64,000 nucleotides of DNA from Sphagnum magellanicum (Eukaryota; Streptophyta; Sphagnopsida; Sphagnales; Sphagnaceae). This document shows, in pieces, positions 14,421 to 27,053 of the stretch. The notes under the pieces were generated by a model. That model worked only from the letters and a program-made list of their open reading frames with translations. It did no database searches and was not told where the DNA came from. Location of the stretch: assembly GCA_021904315.1 (NCBI GenBank), contig CM038920.1:16492001-16556000 (forward strand), given 5' to 3'. A program made the translations under genes and the position numbers. How positions within the stretch are numbered: the first letter of the stretch is position 1; every line of letters begins with the position of its first letter.

Positions 14421-14691
14421 GCATTATTTTTCCTAGGTTTTTCCTAACATAAAGTGGATGGTTGGTCCATCCACACAAAGCATTTCCTGTGCCACCCACA
14501 CGATCCCACTTTTGGACAAGATTCTAACTAGTCTATTGCGCCCTTTTATGACCACATTATTTCAAATGATGAATTCCATTCCCAAAACACAATCCATTCC
14601 ACTCAAGGTGTCGTAACCGTAGCTTTGGGCTTGCAACCAAGGCAAAGAGGTTACAAAGTTGTGGGCCAAGAAGAAGCCTGGGAGTCACATC

Positions 14692-15215
14692 ACATACTCT
14701 CGGGAATGTAAGAAAGTGTGAGGGAGTATGAGGGAGTGAACCCTCACACTCCCAAGGCAACTCCCACTTTGGGAGATGGAGTCTAGGTGGACTTCCAAAA
14801 TTTCAGAGAGCAATTTCAGGGGTCAAAACTCAATGGTTTTTGGCGTTCTTTATATCATCGGAAAGATCTTAGAATGAAGATGTTTAAAATGGGTTGGCAT
14901 TGCTCATTTGGACATTTGAAACACAAGTTATGGCCAAAAGAAAGGTCAGGAGTCAAACTACCAGTTTGACTCTCGACCAGAAAAAGTTGGGAATCGACTC
15001 AATTTACTTGGTTGCAGAGGGCGTGCAACATACCATTGGAAAGCTCTTGACGAGAGCTACAACTTTGCTTTACATCACATTGCAATCCTAGGTCTGCTCG
15101 CAAAGTTATGGGGCTCCAAAATCGGAGGAATCCCAATTGGCGCGATTTTAGGACTCCCACTCAGGAGTCCTAGGAGAGAAAAGCCATTTGGATGTGGGCT
15201 TGTCAAGTTGAGCAT
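14692..15215 (+). repeat. Inverted LTR-like copy abutting the chromovirus
   Basis: This matches the LTR at 10170-10693 but in the opposite orientation. Shared landmarks are GGGTCAAAAC, TTCTTTATATCAT, GCCATTTGGACAT-like, ACAAGTTATGG, AGTTTGACTC and AAGCCATTTGGATGTGGG-like phrases. It therefore cannot be the 5' LTR of the same element. It is more diverged than the 55-kb copy and is probably from a related element or a rearrangement. Confidence 0.75.
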
Positions 15216-15468
15216 CTGACACATGATTTGGGGGGCATGGAGTATGAAGTAGGGTTCATTTCCCTCTCCCAAGAATTGACAAACTTTTTTAGTTTAAATT
15301 TAGAGCTTTGAAAATTCATGTCTAGGAGTCTAAACATATTATAGCACGACAAAACATAACAATATCTCTTGCTATTACTGTTCTTGAATACTGTCTCCTC
15401 ATTGGCTTAATGTTGCTGGCATGGTATTCTGTGTATAGAAGGTGCAAAAATTTCAACCCTATACCTGT
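15216..15468. other. Short intergenic stretch, nothing recognised
   Basis: Between the inverted LTR copy and the 35-bp-arm hairpin. No long frame or repeat seen. Confidence 0.5.
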
Positions 15469-15659
15469 CACATTGGGATCATGGTAAAAACCCCAAAACC
15501 CATTGCAAAACTCATTTAGATTGCTTACAAATAATCTAAACATTTATAACTCTCATCTCTATAATCTAAACCAGGGTCTCTGAGTCCAAATCTATAATTT
15601 TTGGGGCCTGATATGGCCATTTACATGGGTTTTGGGGTTTTCACCATGATCCCAATGTG
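15469..15659. repeat. Hairpin with two 35-bp arms
   Basis: Arms at 15469-15503 and 15625-15659 are inverted copies with one mismatch, starting CACATTGGGATCATGG. The 121-nt loop holds no frame. Size and structure suggest a foldback or MITE-like element. Confidence 0.75.
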
Positions 15660-15869
15660 GGGGTCAATTTGCCCCTGGCCAAGTTGCCCTACATCATTTT
15701 GCTAAGTTTTGTTTGAGTTTCAAAGGATTCTGACAAATAGTCTTAGAGGACATGTTTTTCATTAGGAGGTTTTGATCATAATTTTTTGATCACAACACCT
15801 TTCCTTTTTTTACATTTTTTTAATCATAAAAATATGTAAAAAGAAAAAAAATTCCATTTTTTAAAAAAC

Positions 15870-17265
15870 TAGTTGTTCTCACGGCACCCCACAACTCTAC
15901 CCATCAAGCGTTGATGTAAGAGCACCTCACAACTCTGCCTTTCAGGCGTTCACGAAACACATGAAGAGCACCTCATAACTCTGCTGGTCAAGAGTTGACC
16001 AAACAACTCTGAGAGCTCTGAGATCTCACCCCAACGTGGCATTCATCTTATTCTATGGGTCCGTGTTTAGGTGCTTGGTTTGAAGGGTCTTGAGGGGGAA
16101 GACCTGCCACAATATTCACCCCAGTGGATCTAGGTATGAGAACGCCAAAGCAAGACGCTTTTGTTCTAAGGCTGGATACAAGTTCTTTGGGATCAATTGG
16201 ATCCTGCAGAAGATCTATACCCCTCAAGTGACCAACTTGTTTGACAGGGGAGCCAGAGATTCAGAGAACGGACGCAAGCAGGTTCTTATAGATGCAAGAT
16301 TCAGTAAGTATGCGAACTAGTGTGAGGCAGGTATGTGCCTGTTCTCTTGTGAACCAGTGCAAAATGGACACGGTTAGACATTAGATAATTGCCGATTTGG
16401 AGCCTTCCGTGAAGCCCACTATCCTAATTTCTCCTTAGACAAACGCGCACCTTGATCCTCCCGCCGCAGAATCACTGGCAAAATTTAAGATTGCACTCGC
16501 TGAATTGACTGGGTGTAAGAGGATGTTGCATAAAGATGTATGTGGATCTTGGCTACTTTATAGAGAGGTGCAGGTGCTAGCTGCGCTGCAGCTTTATACA
16601 AGGCAGATGAATCGAATGGGCACAGTGCGAGGAAAGTCTGCTCTCGGGTTCACTTAGTGCACGCGTTTTGCCTTGCCGACGAAGAAAAGTGGGGCGATTT
16701 GGACATTTCCGTGAACTTATTCATTTCTCCGACGGACATTAAAAGTAGCCAATTGTTGTGATCGTCCTGAACAATCCATAGGACATTTTTCACTGGCACC
16801 TACCTACTATTGTTGTACTTGTTTACGTGCTGCTGTGTTGTGTGGTTGTGGCAGAAACATCCGGGTCTTGTACCGGGCACACAAACCAACTGGGCGAGTT
16901 TTGAGGCAAGTGTACTCGCAAACTTGCCACCAGGGAAATGTTTGCGCGTGTTCTGTGGCACAAAGATGATGGGTACCAGTCATGCATCAGACTTTCTAGC
17001 TACAACAAAAGTCAGTATTCAATTATGGAGCTCCCTGAACAGGTGCCTGGGCCAGTCGATCCAGAGAGGGTACCCTAAACTTGACGAAATCTGTCTGAAC
17101 CTCCCGCAGTCAGAAATGTTGAGTCAAAATTCTTTTTTCCTCACCCTCCAACAGTCAATTTTTTGTCACCTCGTATTACCCCTCCTCAACCAATTACCCC
17201 ATTTACCCACCTACGCCCCTCATTTTGCAATGGCAAAATTTACATCTTTTCTCAACTAAACTTAT
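15870..17265 (+). mobile_element. GC-richer island, probable old transposon with coding-like fragments
   Basis: This block is visibly richer in G and C than both sides. It starts with tandem phrases ending in CACCTCACAACTCTG or variants (three times between 15883 and 15985). Coding-like fragments follow: 16090-16320 (FGINWILQKIYTPQVTNLF) and about 16470-16650 (LAKFKIALAELTGCKRML). 16810-17259 is open for 149 codons but matches nothing I recognise. 16340-16800 recurs at 21785-22200. Probably TE-derived; no diagnostic domain seen. Confidence 0.4.
16340..16800 (+). repeat. Dispersed repeat, copy a
   Basis: Aligns with 21785-22200 in the same orientation through shared phrases: GCCTTCCGTGAA-like, CATCACTGG-like, GACTGCACTTGCTGAATTGA-like, TTGGTGCACGCG-like, TTATTCATTTCTCC and ATAATCCA-like near the end. 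Substitutions and small indels are many, so the pair is old. Confidence 0.7.
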
Positions 17266-17279
17266 AATTATTGGGAAAA

Positions 17280-18770
17280 CCTATATCTCTTCTTGACTAA
17301 ACTTTTCAAATTAAATATTATTTTAATATTATTTTATTTTAATTCTGAAAATTAAGTCAGATTTTATTTTATGCTTTTATTAAATTATATGTTCAAATAT
17401 GTTTATAACAAAACAAAATTAAAACTTAATATTTTTGAACATAAAAGTATATAATAAATGGTTTATAATATATCATATGTATATAAGATATAAAATGCAT
17501 AACACATTATATATAAATTTTAAAACTAAGTACTATTTTATTCTGGGCTTCATTTGATAAAAATATAAAACATAATTTTCATCCATGAAAATATAATTTT
17601 TTTGATCCAATAGTTTTATCATATAAGATCACTTTTATTTAATATATGAAATTATTTATTTAATATATAATATATTAGTAAAAATATTTTTGAATTAAGT
17701 GAATATAATTTAAAAGTTATCTATCATTTATAATAATTTATTAATTTTTAATATTTTCAAATTCATATCATAATGTAAAATTTTACGTCTATTTATTTAT
17801 TATACCATATTGAAATGTATTATATTTCTTAAATACACTATGTAACATTGAATGGTTTTTAGAATAATGTTATCATATGTTCATACATCATATTTTATGA
17901 ACTATTTTTATTAAATTTCATAATTAAAATGTAGTATGTAATAAAAAAAATCATATTTTTAATATTTTCTGTCATTTCAACAAAGTATGATAAAGATAAT
18001 GATGGTTAACAAAAGTAAAAATGTATTGTTGAAATGTATTGAAATGCAAGATTTACATGCAATTTTCTTTAATTCAAGTATTTTTTTAATGATTTAAAAA
18101 AAAAATTGTGTAGATTTTGGGGAAAAAATTCAGAATGAAATTTAAATCATTTCATTTGGACATAATATGAGAAAGATACTAATTTAAGTTGGCTTTTGGA
18201 AAAGTTTTAGTTGCATCTCAATTTAAAATTAAAGTGCAAGTAAAAGGTCTAACCCATATGTTTTCTCTTTGAATATTACAAAGCTATATAAAGAACATAT
18301 TTTCCATTGATTATTCCCACAAAAATGCATATGCCAATTTGACATGAATGAAGAAATGGTTGACATTGAATGGAAATTGTGACATGAATGAAATATTTTT
18401 TGTCTACTCAATCCATCTACATTTTCCCTTTCCTACTACCTATTTGCCTACCTACACAAGTAAGTGTTAGTTTTATACATACCTAGGTAAATGGGTTCAA
18501 ATTTTTTTTAAACTTTCAACTTTAAAAAAATTTAATGAATGAAATAATTCGAATTAAATAATTGATGTTGAATTATCTGGATTAAATAATCAAAATATTT
18601 TTTAAAAATTAGTTGTTCATATGTTAGTGAATCTACTCGTGAATTTATTTTTCCATATCAACTTGTCATTGATCACTAAACAATTGACAAATTTGCTAGG
18701 AATTCACTAGAATTAAAATTCACCTAATTCCTTACAAAAATTCATTAATGAATTTGGATTTTTCATGTAC
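17280..18770. other. Very AT-rich block without genes
   Basis: Almost pure A/T for about 1.5 kb, with many ATATTT, AATATA and TTTAAA words and no frame of note. Such DNA could act as a matrix-attachment region or be an eroded AT-rich transposon; nothing in the sequence decides this. Confidence 0.5.
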
Positions 18771-20510
18771 TAATAACACCATACTACTTCAAATAATTAA
18801 TGTGTAATAGTTTATGGCTAGTGAGCAAGCTTTCTCATATTGCATGGAATTTCACATATTACATGGGACACAATGATTTTTGTTGTGATATACGAAAGTA
18901 TTGTCCATGCCATAACCTTTTTAATGAGGGATTTGCCATTTTGGTGTAGGTATTATCTTTTTTGTTGTTCTCATAGTGAAGACTTCCTTTAATGGATATA
19001 AGTAATGTAACATGGGGTTATAGATTCAAATATTGCCAATGAATTCATTTTCATAGCAAGGAAGTGTGTTTTTGGATGAAGGTAATGCAATATCAACACA
19101 TTTCAAAATATGATGAGAAAATTTGTTTTGTTGGTGTATGCAATGAATAATCACAATTGAGAGTATAGGAATTACATTCACCCATACTTTGACATTTGTA
19201 TTGGATATTGACAATGTAGGTATTATAGTTTTTTGAACTTTCTAATAATCCTAACTTAAGTGATGGAGGGGCAAGTATTTGTAATACCCACATATTAAAA
19301 CCTTTGGATAAAACCAAGCTAAAAGGAGTCAATTTTAGCATAACCAATCCTTGGTTTTGATATTCATAAGTTTCATAAAATAGATTAATGTTGAAAATAT
19401 ATGTTATATTTATGTGAAGCTCTTTTTAATATACTAATTTAGCATCTAGTTAAAATTGAAAGTAATCCAATAAATATAAAATACCTTTTAGCACATTTTA
19501 AAGCCCGTAACTAGTGCTTTTCAACACCATGAAATAGTGTAAAAACATTGTTTAAACATCATTGTTAACACTACTTATAGACATTACATGGACTTGGTGT
19601 TTTTGCATTTCAATTCCAATGGGATCCCAATTTTATTATGAAGGTATTGTAAAATCTAGGTCCATTTTCATTCAAGCTCCACCATAATGTGATTAGTCCA
19701 TTATATGTAGTACCTTCATTTTTTGTTTTTGACATTGTGATGAGAAATATTTAAAAGAAGAAATTAAAAAAAATTGTGTAATACTCCCATTTGACCCATA
19801 GAATGTTGGCTAGATTTTTTTATGTTTCACATAATACCCAAATGTTGGGCATAAAATATGCATATTTGATAAACAAAAAATAACAAAGATAGTTGTGAAT
19901 TTGTTTAAGAATTTTTTAAATAAAGAAATTAAAAACTGATTATGAAAAAATATATATAGATATATCATTTAGAACAAGAAAAAAGATTAAAAATTTTCAG
20001 AATAAGAAAAAAAGTACAAGAAATTAGAAAAAATAATCTAAGAAAAGCAAAAAAACATTTGAAAATTTATTTTTTCTCATTTCAATCACAAATCGCAATG
20101 TTTTTATATGTGGGTATTGCATGTTGGTATTAAATCTTCATCTATTATTAGCTTTTGCCATAATAGGCAATATCTACATGTTACCCATACAATAGGTGTT
20201 ACTTTTGGGAACTCCAAACCATTACAAACATGGTGTTAAAACTTAAAGTTGACACAAATATTGTAATGTCCAGAACCTAAACCTTCAACCTTTATATGGA
20301 AATTTAACTCTCTTTTAAAAATCATATGTTTTACATTTATTTTCTTATGATTTAAGTGATTGAATTAAATAATCATTAAAAATACAAATTTTTTTTCTGA
20401 TCTATTTAATTATTTGTTCTAACTAAAATCAACATTATTTTTATGTCCTTGATTGATTTCTATAAAAAAACACATTGAAGTTCATTTTACACCTTGTGGA
20501 TTTCATTATT
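18771..20510. other. AT-rich intergenic DNA, no gene found
   Basis: Short interrupted frames only. The phrase TGTAGGTATTAT and similar (GTGGGTATTGCATG, GGTATTGTAAAATC) recur, hinting at eroded MITE ends, but no inverted pair could be fixed. Confidence 0.4.
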
Positions 20511-20520
20511 ATTTTTTCCT

Positions 20521-20715
20521 CTATAAAAGTAGAGGTTTAACTATGAAATAAAGATGTTTACCCAAAATATAGAAAGGTTTTGTTGAAAGGTATAGATTTA
20601 GCCTAAAAGATATAAAAGAATTATTGGGAAGTAAAAGTTTAGCCAACAAATAGAAATGTTTTGCTGAAAGATCGAGGTTTAGCCAAAAAAAGATATAGGT
20701 TTTGCCATGAAACAA
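20521..20715. repeat. Degenerate 80-bp tandem repeat
   Basis: TAGAAAGGTTTTGTTGAAAG at 20571 recurs as TAGAAATGTTTTGCTGAAAG at 20651, each followed by a GTTTAGCC-like phrase; a partial third follows at about 20681. About 2.5 units with much divergence. Confidence 0.55.
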
Positions 20716-21784
20716 CATTTGCATGGTTCCTTGAGGCAAATGGATATTTTTCATTCATAGGATGCAAATTTTTTTCAAGTTTTCATTCAATATGCAACTT
20801 ATCATCCATACAATGCATACGTTTATATATCAACTTTTCATCCATATTTTGCAGCATTTTTTTTCAATTTTTCATCGTCAAATGTTGTATAATTTAGATG
20901 AAACATTACAAAATGGATGAAGTATTGTGCACTTTTACAGATTTTTCATTGAACAACTTGGTCAAGGGGCTTCCAAGTCCTCCCTCCTCAGGGAAGTTGC
21001 AACTCCTTTTGTCTTCTTGTGAGAACTAGCTTGAGGAAATTACTCAAAGATTACATCCTCTATTTCATCTGTCCATAAAACTAAATGTTTTTGAAAAAAT
21101 AATTCTATCCTAGAGCTTTGAGGTGAAGGTAGAACTTTTAATCACTGCATCACATTTTTATCCCTTGAAAGAATTGTGCAAGAAAAATACTTAATACATT
21201 ACTCATAGTTCAGTTACAATAATTAAAAAATTGATTATTTTTCTTACTGAACAGGATCTCGGAACTGCATTGAGCTTGGTGCTGCATTTAATATATAAGT
21301 CCTGTTTAGTGGTTGTTGTAAATTGCTTTTCAGGTGTTGTACATCAAATGGAACTAGAAATGTTTTGGCAAATATTTATGTAAGGATAGCAGACTTGTCC
21401 TGACGTTTGCCAAGGATTTCAAACATACACCCATACTTCATCCTCCTGCCATTAGCATAGACCAAAAGGTTACAAAGAACACAACTAGCCAAAAGAAAAT
21501 CTTCCAGCTAATGAAGTGAGCGAGCATGCACTCAAGGGGCCAATGTTATTTTTGGGGAGAGTGAGGGTGCGGTTTTTTGATGTTGTCAATGTGTTCCCAT
21601 CAAGTTCTCAATGGGTTCTCAACATGTTCCCCAAGTTCCCAATGTGTTCCCCAATAGCTCCTCACTTAATCCCAAGTGATTTGCCTTAAGTTCTACACTC
21701 GCAAAACTCAGTAGGACCTACATCTTGGAAAATTGATTAATTGTTTTATGATGGGCCAATGAAAGTAGTGATTTCTCATTTGAA

Positions 21785-22200
21785 GCACTGCAGAGTGCAC
21801 ATGGTTATACAATAGTTGTAAAATTGTCAAGTTGAAGCCTTCCATGAAACCTGTAAGTCCTTTCTCTGACAAACTCTTATCGTTGTCCTTGGACGGACTC
21901 CCCAGGCAGCATCACTGGTAAAAATAAAGACTGCACTTGCTGAATTGAGCGGTAGCAAGAAAATGTAGCAGGACGAAGTATGTGGGTTCTAGCTTCGATG
22001 CAGCTTCATTTAAGGCAGATAAATTAAATGACCGAACTGCGAGGCAAGTGTGTTCTCATCTTCGCTTGGTGCACGCGGTTTGGCAACAAAGAAAAGTGAG
22101 ACACTTTGCAGACTTCCGTGAAATTATTCATTTCTCCAACGGACACTAAAATGAGCCTGTTGTTGTGATTGCCCTGAATAATCCACAGGCATTTATTCAC
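21785..22200 (+). repeat. Dispersed repeat, copy b
   Basis: Counterpart of 16340-16800, somewhat shorter by internal deletions. It ends in CACAGGCATTTATTCACTGG, against GGACATTTTTCACTGG in copy a. Stops interrupt every frame. The run of T and C tracts at 22300-22470 follows directly. Confidence 0.7.
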
Positions 22201-22209
22201 TGGGGTCAA

Positions 22210-25200
22210 GTCTTAAGTGTGTAGGTCTTGAGTATAAGCCTTGATATAGGGATATGGGACGAGAGTTTAAGGACCTGGCTCCAACTCCCACAGCTGCAAT
22301 TTTTTTTCCTCACTTTACACTCTCTACATGTGAGTTTATTTTGCTTTCCTGCTTCCCATTACCTTCCCCAGACTTTTTTTTTGTTTTCCACTTTTTTTTC
22401 TTCGCACTCGATCTGAGTTTTACCATGAAATTTCTTTCCTTCCGACTTTTTTTTTCCCCCCTGCTCCCTACTCGTCCTGAGTTTCATGGTGAAAATTAGA
22501 GATCAACTTATGGAGTTTAGTAATTTGAAGCAAAAAGGGACTAAAGGGATGTGTCCTCTTCAAGAAAATCAAGACTCTAAGAAAATTTGTTTGCCAAAAA
22601 TGTTAATATTTACACTTTAAAAATTTCACTTGGCCTCACTTTGAAATCAGGACTAGCAAGTTTCACAAAGCTTAGAGTTATCAACTTGACAAACCAACAA
22701 TCTAAATCATATGACACAACCTTGAAATTTCAAGGTGGGTTTTAATTTTTTAAAAATATTCCTTAGACCCATGTTGAGTCATCAGTTTCATAAAAAGCAC
22801 TAGACCCAGAACTAACAATTACTCCCAAAAAATTCCAACTTGTCCAAACACTAGTAATGACATATTGCACAACTATCAAATTACGGTAAACATCCCTTTT
22901 ACTTAATATTAAAATGGATGAAACATGAAACCTTAAATTGTAGGCCGCATTTGTGTTATGAACCATTGCTTTATCATATCTGGCTTATTAACATGAATGT
23001 GTGCCACAAATTATGTAAGCTAAATCTTCTTCCACCTGTGTGACTATTGGAAAGATTCAATGTTGGGTTTCACCTCCACATCAAATTCTGGTGCTTTGAT
23101 CTCATAGGTACTTCGCCCTTTTTGAATTCAATATCTCTGCAAATAGTGCATAATCTAGAATTAGAGCATTAACATGGACTTGAGGGAAGAAAAATTTCAA
23201 AATTTTTTGTCCTTGCAGCTCTCTCTTACGATGTACACGCCATGTTCATCCTGAATGAATGAAGCCCAAGACTTCTCCTATCTTTGAGTCCTAGAAATGG
23301 ATGAAATTATTGAAGTTGGCAATGTGAGGAAGCTCAATTGACCATACAAAATGGAATCGAAACAAGGTTAAACGGAGATTTGGTAAATTTCAGTGTTGGT
23401 ACATTCTTGGTTTTTACAAGAATTGTTGGGTCCAAGTTTAAAGTTTTATTAAAAGAATGAAAGACCTTTTAGTTCTGGGTTTGAAGAATATTCTCAAAAA
23501 AAAAACATCACCAGTTTTATGGTCGAGTCAAGTTTTCTTAATCCATGATTCTAGGTACAAGAGGACCAACCTTCATAAGAAATTACGATTCTGAGTTTAG
23601 GCCAAGGCCAGTTCTGTCTTATTCCTGTGAATAATTTTCAAGTTAATTTCTAAGAGTTTTTGAATTTTTTGAATTTTGGTGTTCCCAAAGTGTACCCAAA
23701 TATGTTCTCAAGGGCAATAATAAGGACAAGGTAAGGACAACGTATTTGTGTAAAGGCCATTTTAATGTTGCCATCAATCAGCGATGCCCTTATATATTAA
23801 AGTTTAACCTTAGAACCAAGAACCTTAGAACTCATAGATAACACCCTAAAACTTAGGAACCTTAAATCCTATCTAATCCTAAGATCATAACCTTACATAT
23901 CCTATGATCTGGACCCTTCAAAAAAACACCCTTAACACCCACTGGGTGTGGCTCTTGATTGGGTTTGGGACCCATCGATCATCAATTTCATTCTCAAAGC
24001 GCTACCCCAATTATCAATATGCTCAATGTTTTTTGGGGTTTTTGGGTTACAAGGTAGGCTAAATAATGATATTTCTCCTTTCAATGATTAGGCTTAAGGT
24101 TATTTTTATTCAACTTTTAGTTTATTTTCACAAGCATTTGACAAAAATTATCACAGTCCAGATATTAAAATATGTGTTTGATTCTTGTGATGAATGAAAT
24201 CATAAGGTCTGAAGAAAAATTTAACTAAAATTTGAACAATATGGCATTTTTTTAAAAAACAGTAAAACAAATCTGAATCTATCTCAAAAGACATGAACTT
24301 CCTAATCTATTTATTCCGCTCCAAATATCCAGGATGTTGGTTAGGTCATGGTTTCTATTCCCAATCCACATAAAGAGACTTGGATTGATGGATTCAAACT
24401 CCTGAAGTTCAATCTTCCACCAATCACGTTTTACCAGTCTTTTTTGTCTTTTTCGCTTTTTTAGTGGCAGTCGTCCATAAGAAGATTTAGTCAAATTTGA
24501 ATAAAAATGTGATATGAAAATAAATTTTTTCTAAGCATTGTTTTTTAAGCATAGTTCTACATTGTTGGTTACCTACCCACAGAATGTAATATGGAAAATG
24601 ACTATTTTTTTTCTTTTTTGAAGTTTGGCAATTGAAAGACTCAAAAATCACTTTCTTTCATTTCTTACTTTGAAGTTTGGAAGGGAAAAAACAATACCAA
24701 TTTTTCACCTTTTTGGTAAAAAATCCACATAAACAAAGAGCTGCACTAACCAATAACCAATAAATGATAACCCTAATAACCAATAGATGGCCAACCCATA
24801 TGAGTTATCCAACAACACCAAAAAAAAGAAAAAAGAAAAAAAGCTGATATAAAGTTCTAGTTCACTTATTTGAAGCATCAACTAAGTCTATCACTAATGG
24901 CACAACAATTTGATTCTAATGTAGGCTACTTGAAACAAAAAATTGGAAATAATTCTATTCCAACACTAGAATTGATACATAAAAATGGTTAAACATCAGT
25001 TGATTGATTCAAGAATACCACCAAGTTGGAATTGTAGACAAAATGCACACAGCAAGAAAAATTGTGTGAACAAATTAAATCCTTAGATTCTAACTAAATA
25101 AGTTAGATAAAGTGAAATCCATTCCAAACAGTTATCTACCAAAGAATTCAACAAAAGAAGGTAACAATATGATAACAGTACACATATGTACAACTAATAT

Positions 25201-25780
25201 TCTATGTCATATAATAAACTTTGATGATATGTTGATGATAACCCAATACATATGTAAACTTTGCACAACTCAAATTGGTATGAAAGAGCAAATGTCATGT
25301 AAAACACAATGACACACAATACAACTTGAAATGAAAAGTTTTTAAAGGGTTCCAATGCACCTACCAATGTTGGGGTGGGGGTCTTGCAAATTTGCACAAA
25401 AATATGTTTAGCTCATGTGGAGTTGCCCACAGACAACCTCCAAGTTGAAATTACACACAATAGTTTAGGTGCACCTTCCCAACCACACTCTGGTGTGGAC
25501 CAGCTCATTGTCTCGACTATGGAGATTGGGATTTAAAAGCCCTTGTGAATTAGCACTTGGAATAATGGGTTCAAGAAACTTTGCCCTTTGGCCGACCATA
25601 GTCTCGAATCTTCAAATTCCCTAGCTGGATTTTCCTGGATACGGTTTCGATATTAATCGTGTTTTTGGTTTCTTGCTACAGCATTCTATTGTTTGATCTA
25701 GGTCCAGGACAGGAATCTTCTTCCCTGAACTCAGAAATCCCTCACAGATTTGGGTGCATGCAATTGCAAAGGTACCCGAG
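22210..25780. other. Intergenic DNA, no gene found
   Basis: Contains T/C-rich tracts (22300-22470) and a stretch of short repeated CTTAGAACC and CCTAAAACTTAGGAACC phrases near 23810-23900. No frame shows a protein motif. The 25440-25760 part is less AT-rich, with no recognisable element. Confidence 0.4.
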
Positions 25781-25787
25781 TACCTAC

Positions 25788-26138
25788 CCATGTTACATGG
25801 GTATTTGATTTTTTAATAACCTCCAGTTCCAGGTATTTGAAAATCTCAGAATCAAAGAATCATTAGTATGGGTTATTTCAAATCCCTAAAAAAACTGTCA
25901 GGTTTTGTCAACAAAAAACCTACAAAGAACCATCAGTTTTGTGGGAGGAGGTTCTTTGACTTGATCAAAATTTTGAGAACCACAGTTATAGATCAGAACC
26001 AGGTTATTTGATGTTTTGACAACTACATTTTTATACCATAAACGGTTATTTGTTTGTGAGAACCCTGCCTAGAAATCCAAATAACCGTCTTATACCCAGA
26101 GGGGATTTGTTGCGGTTTCTAGTAGCCACCCAACACTG
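25788..26138. mobile_element. hAT-like MITE flanked by an 8-bp target-site duplication
   Basis: The left end CCATGTTACATGGGTATTTGA and the right end CCACCCAACACTG are imperfect inverted repeats of the CAGTGTTG type. Flanks GTACCTAC (25780-25787) and GTACCTAG (26139-26146) match at seven of eight positions, the target-site length of hAT elements. About 350 bp with no transposase. Same family as 61950-62291. Confidence 0.7.
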
Positions 26139-27040
26139 GTACCTAGTATCTGCATATATTTGCATTTTGATGTTGTCTCCAAGATATTCACATTAGCTGG
26201 TATTCTAGAGCTGCTTTACCCTTGTCTCCATCGCACACTGACTTTCTGACAGATGTTCCATAGAAGAGAGATGGTTCTTATCTTCTTGTCCACAAACATT
26301 TCTGAGTGAATTCGGTGCTGGAAGTCAAGTGGGCCTCCTAATTAGGAGTTCATCATTCATCGTGAACAGCAACTAGTTAGTGATCTCAATGTACTAACTA
26401 CCTAGCTCCCCAAGACTGGCACTAAAAACTCTCCGGTTTTCTCTACAACAAAAAGACAAGCCTTGGCTCATGACAATGTGTTTTCAGATTTTTTAACATT
26501 GATTAATTACATATTTTCATATTTTCATATTTTCAACGCAATGGAAACGGTGTTTTTTTTTTTCAATTCATTAATTTGACGACTCTTTTCCAGAGAACTC
26601 ATAAATGTGTTAGCTGGTAGGGATGAATCTGGTGATACCCTCCCAAAAAAAACCACTTTTCTGTCACAGTTTGGCCAATTTCTTCAATCTTGTAGAAATG
26701 ACAAAATTGTCAAATCATGTTGGGAAAAAAAAAACTTAAAACCAGATAATTTGTTTGACAACAAGTTATTGAAAATAACTCAATTCAACATTTTGCCAAA
26801 TATAAAGTACTACTGAATGGCAGGTGTGTTATGTTTTTGAAATTCATAATCAAAGTAGAATAAAATTGGAGAATTGTTTTTTGTTTCTTTCACCCCCAGA
26901 CTCGGTTGGAATAACTAAGACAACTTGTCATTGGGCCCCAGTTCTTTGTCTTCTTCTTCCAGTTGCAGAAAGTTGAATTAGCAACAAAGTGGCCAAGAGT
27001 TCTCCAGAAGAAAATTCAATATATAACTGAAGATAGAGGA
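26139..27040. other. Upstream region of the receptor kinase gene
   Basis: No gene found. It includes the sequence leading to the TATA-like motif at 27046 and a short tandem of ATTTTCAT near 26512-26536. It has no counterpart at the left copy, whose upstream part is outside the window. Confidence 0.4.
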
Positions 27041-27045
27041 AAAGT

Positions 27046-27053
27046 TATATAAA
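27046..27053 (+). promoter_or_regulatory. Candidate TATA box for the complete receptor kinase gene
   Basis: TATATAAA lies about 550 bp before the ATG at 27604, in a stretch less AT-rich than the surrounding introns. It is the best core-promoter match upstream of exon 1. The 5' UTR would be about 500 nt or hold an intron. Position and motif only. Confidence 0.3.

Larger units (their letters stand above)
9875..14690 (-). mobile_element. Truncated Ty3/gypsy chromovirus, minus strand
   Basis: On the minus strand the order is protease tail, reverse transcriptase, RNase H, integrase, GPY/F region, chromodomain, polypurine tract and 3' LTR, which is the Ty3/gypsy (chromovirus) order. The 5' LTR, primer-binding site, gag and most of protease are missing: coding homology stops at about 14690, where an inverted LTR relative begins. 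Several frameshifts and stops separate the domains, so it is dead. The left end coincides with the right end of the large duplication. Confidence 0.88.

Noticed and set aside
14692..15215. 5' LTR of the chromovirus
   Set aside because: It is in the opposite orientation to the 3' LTR and the pol genes, and no primer-binding site or gag lies beside it.
16810..17259. 149-codon open frame as a host gene
   Set aside because: No signal, domain or splice context; it ends in a proline- and leucine-rich tail at the border of the AT-rich block. Kept only as part of a probable transposon.
17280..18770. Organellar or viral insertion
   Set aside because: Extreme AT content alone; no organelle gene, tRNA or viral motif seen.
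20521..20754. Minus-strand 77-codon hydrophobic frame
   Set aside because: It is a by-product of the 80-bp degenerate tandem repeat.
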